Shown here in pieces: positions 5,659 to 7,463 of a stretch of DNA of 7,463 nucleotides. This DNA comes from CAYXWM01 sp964392115 (GTDB taxonomy: Bacteria; Bacillota; Clostridia; Lachnospirales; WRBF01): NCBI GenBank assembly GCA_964392115.1, contig CAYMOU010000100.1, forward strand, positions 1-7,463, given 5' to 3'. Both the position numbers and the translations under genes were made by a program. The notes under the pieces were generated by a model. The model searched no databases, was not told the DNA's origin, and saw only the letters and a program-made list of their open reading frames with translations. The first letter of the stretch is position 1. Each line of letters starts with the position of its first letter.

Positions 5659-6852
5659 TTATTCTTTAATAGTAACAACAGAACCTGCACCAACTGTTTT
5701 ACCGCCTTCACGGATAGCGAAACGTAAACCTTGTTCCATCGCGATAGGAGTAATCAATTCGATAGTCATTTCGATGTTGTCCCCGGGCATACACATTTCT
5801 ACGCCTTCGGGTAAGGAGATAACGCCGGTAACGTCAGTTGTACGGAAGTAGAATTGAGGACGGTAGTTGTTGAAGAAAGGTTTATGACGTCCACCTTCTG
5901 CTTGAGTCAAAACGTATACTTGAGCTGTGAAATTGGTGTGAGGAGTGATAGAACCGGGTTTGGCCAAAACTTGACCTCTTTCGATGTCTGTACGTTGAAC
6001 ACCACGTAAGAGAGCACCGATGTTATCGCCTGCTTCTGCGGAGTCAAGGAGTTTACGGAACATTTCGATACCGGTAACAACAACTTTACGGCTTTCTTCG
6101 GTGAAACCAACGATTTCAACTTCTTCTTGAATTTTAAGAGTACCTCTTTCAACACGTCCGGTAGCAACTGTACCACGGCCGGTGATGGAGAATACGTCTT
6201 CAACAGGCATAAGGAAAGTTTTGTCGGTGTCACGTTCGGGATCGGGAATGTATTTGTCTACTTCTTCCATAAGAGTAACGAGTCTGTCACCCCATTCGCA
6301 GCTGGGATCTTCCAAAGCTTTAACAGCAGAACCGCGGATGATAGGAGTATCGTCTCCCGGGAATTCGTATTCGTTCAAAAGGTCACGAATTTCCATTTCA
6401 ACAAGGTCAAGAAGTTCTTCGTCGTCTACAGCGTCGCATTTGTTCATGAAAACAACGATGTAAGGAACGCCTACTTGGCGAGCCAAGAGGATATGTTCAC
6501 GAGTTTGAGCCATAGGGCCGTCTGTAGCAGCAACAACAAGGATTGCGCCGTCCATTTGAGCAGCACCTGTGATCATGTTTTTAACGTAGTCGGCATGGCC
6601 GGGGCAGTCAACGTGAGCGTAGTGACGGTTGGGTGTTTCGTATTCTACGTGAGTAGTGGAGATGGTGATACCACGTTCTCTTTCTTCGGGAGCTTTGTCG
6701 ATTTTGTCGAAGGGGATTTCTTCGCCAAGGTTGTAACGATTTAATAAGGTTTTGGTAATAGCCGCTGTTAAAGTGGTTTTACCGTGGTCAACGTGTCCGA
6801 TTGTTCCGATATTAACGTGGGGTTTGGTTCTGGTGAACTTAGCTTTTGCCAT
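5659..6852 (-). CDS. tuf: Translation elongation factor Tu
   Basis: EF-Tu is the GTPase that carries aminoacyl-tRNA to the ribosomal A site. The 397-residue product is full length. The G domain shows GHVDHGKT (19-26), RGITI with switch I Thr63, DCPGH (82-86, catalytic His85), NKCD (137-140) and SAVKAL (175-180). Domain II starts near 210 (FLMPVEDVFSITGRGTVATGRVERG) and domain III near 305, with GGRHKPFFNNYRPQFYFRT and a C-terminal TVGAGSVVTI. The start is fixed by AAGGAGG (6860-6866) seven bases before the ATG. It lies 81 bases downstream of fusA, the normal end of the str operon (rpsL-rpsG-fusA-tuf), and also appears to have its own promoter in that gap. No intact key motif is missing. Confidence 0.99.
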   Translation of the reverse strand: MAKAKFTRTKPHVNIGTIGHVDHGKTTLTAAITKTLLNRYNLGEEIPFDKIDKAPEERERGITISTTHVEYETPNRHYAHVDCPGHADYVKNMITGAAQMDGAILVVAATDGPMAQTREHILLARQVGVPYIVVFMNKCDAVDDEELLDLVEMEIRDLLNEYEFPGDDTPIIRGSAVKALEDPSCEWGDRLVTLMEEVDKYIPDPERDTDKTFLMPVEDVFSITGRGTVATGRVERGTLKIQEEVEIVGFTEESRKVVVTGIEMFRKLLDSAEAGDNIGALLRGVQRTDIERGQVLAKPGSITPHTNFTAQVYVLTQAEGGRHKPFFNNYRPQFYFRTTDVTGVISLPEGVEMCMPGDNIEMTIELITPIAMEQGLRFAIREGGKTVGAGSVVTIKE

Positions 6853-6881
6853 TTTTGTTCCTCCTTAATGGATTTTATTAT

Positions 6882-6910
6882 AATTTATCACTATTTGATA
6901 ATTTTGTCAA
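6882..6910 (-). promoter_or_regulatory. Internal sigma-A promoter for tuf in the fusA-tuf gap
   Basis: On the minus strand, a perfect -35 TTGACA (6905-6910) is followed after 17 bases by TAAATT (6882-6887, 4 of 6) preceded by TGA, an extended -10. A perfect TATAAT also occurs at 6877-6882, but at a 22-base spacing. The predicted start near 6875 leaves a short leader holding the ribosome-binding site. It would allow extra tuf transcription beyond read-through from fusA. Confidence 0.6.
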
Positions 6911-6933
6911 AATAAATGGATAACCGTTAAGAA

Positions 6934-7463
6934 TTATTCGCCTTTTTGTAAGCCGGAAACTACTTTTTCTTGAACGGATTTGGGAACGGGTTCGTAATGG
7001 TGTACTTCCATGGCGTAAACACCACGACCTTGAGTTTTAGAACGAAGGTCTGTAGAGTAACCGAACATTTCCGCAAGGGGTACGAAAGCGTGAACTACTT
7101 GAGCATTGTTAAGCATTTCCATACCTTCGATACGACCACGGCGGCTGTTAACATCGCCCATAACGTCGCCCATGTATTCTTCTGGAACGGTAATATCAAC
7201 TTTCATGATAGGTTCAAGAAGTACCGGGTCGGCTTTTTTCATAGCTGCTTTAAATGCAAGAGATCCTGCAATTTTGAAGGCAAGCTCGGAAGAGTCAACA
7301 TCATGGTAAGAACCATCATACAAGGTGGCTTTTACGCCCAATACGGGGTAACCGCCGATAACACCGCTTTGCATTGCTTCTTGGATACCTGCATCAACCG
7401 CCGGGATGTATTCTCTGGGAATAACACCGCCCACGATTGCGTTAACAAATTCGTAGGTTTTTT
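6934..7463 (-). CDS. fusA: Translation elongation factor G, C-terminal part (5' end beyond window)
   Basis: EF-G is the GTPase that drives translocation of tRNAs and mRNA on the ribosome. The last 175 residues are present, out of about 690 in the family. The reading frame is open to the window edge, beginning KTYEFVNAIVGGVIPREYIPAV, the domain IV region next to the decoding-site tip. Domain V follows with EPIMKVDITVPEEYMGDVMGDVNSRRGRI and continues through FGYSTDLRSKTQGRGVYAMEVHHYEPVP. A GTG at 7432-7434 is an internal valine, not a start. The protein ends QKGE followed by TAA. It lies upstream of tuf in the same direction, as in the str operon. Confidence 0.98.
   Translation of the reverse strand, partial: KTYEFVNAIVGGVIPREYIPAVDAGIQEAMQSGVIGGYPVLGVKATLYDGSYHDVDSSELAFKIAGSLAFKAAMKKADPVLLEPIMKVDITVPEEYMGDVMGDVNSRRGRIEGMEMLNNAQVVHAFVPLAEMFGYSTDLRSKTQGRGVYAMEVHHYEPVPKSVQEKVVSGLQKGE

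Noticed and set aside
6127..6744. Plus-strand open frame of 205 residues opposite tuf
   Set aside because: It lies fully within the conserved EF-Tu gene, whose codon bias creates open antisense frames; the Val/Phe/Ser-rich translation resembles no protein.
7432..7434. GTG as a start codon for a 166-residue protein
   Set aside because: The frame stays open to the window edge and matches EF-G without a break, so this is an internal Val codon.

Overview
The window looks like chromosomal DNA of a spore-forming member of the Clostridia (Firmicutes). The evidence is a YunB sporulation protein, a Spo0E-like protein, perfect and near-perfect Spo0A boxes, AGGAGG ribosome-binding sites, and a clostridial-type class A penicillin-binding protein with a Cys-rich and Pro/Thr-rich C-terminus. 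I cannot fix the genus from sequence alone.

Layout. (1) Positions 1-1453, all minus strand: the 5' part of tRNA-Leu(UAA), a small Spo0E-like gene and yunB. The 393-base gap between the last two holds a sigma-A-type promoter, five Spo0A-box-like sites and a perfect 14-bp palindrome. (2) Positions 1454-1695: divergent promoter region with a sigma-E-like promoter for yunB, ACCGGA half-site repeats and an extended -10 promoter for the next gene. (3) Positions 1696-4404, plus strand: a complete 902-residue bifunctional class A PBP, followed by a hairpin terminator. (4) Positions 4405-5583, plus strand: a self-contained AT-rich unit with its own promoter. It encodes a 308-residue protein I do not recognise, carrying an R-D-x-x-x-H motif like that of HEPN ribonucleases. 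(5) Positions 5584-7463, minus strand: the distal end of the str operon, fusA (3' part) then tuf. tuf has its own promoter and shares a bidirectional terminator with the AT-rich unit.

How the genes fit together. The left third is linked to sporulation. A Spo0E-like protein would restrain Spo0A~P, and its promoter carries Spo0A boxes, which suggests a feedback loop. YunB acts later, in the mother cell. The PBP builds peptidoglycan, and fusA/tuf are translation housekeeping genes. The HEPN-like gene is the outsider: its base composition, transcriptional insulation and motif make it the best candidate for an undescribed function, possibly RNA-targeting or defence-related. That role is inference from one short motif plus context.
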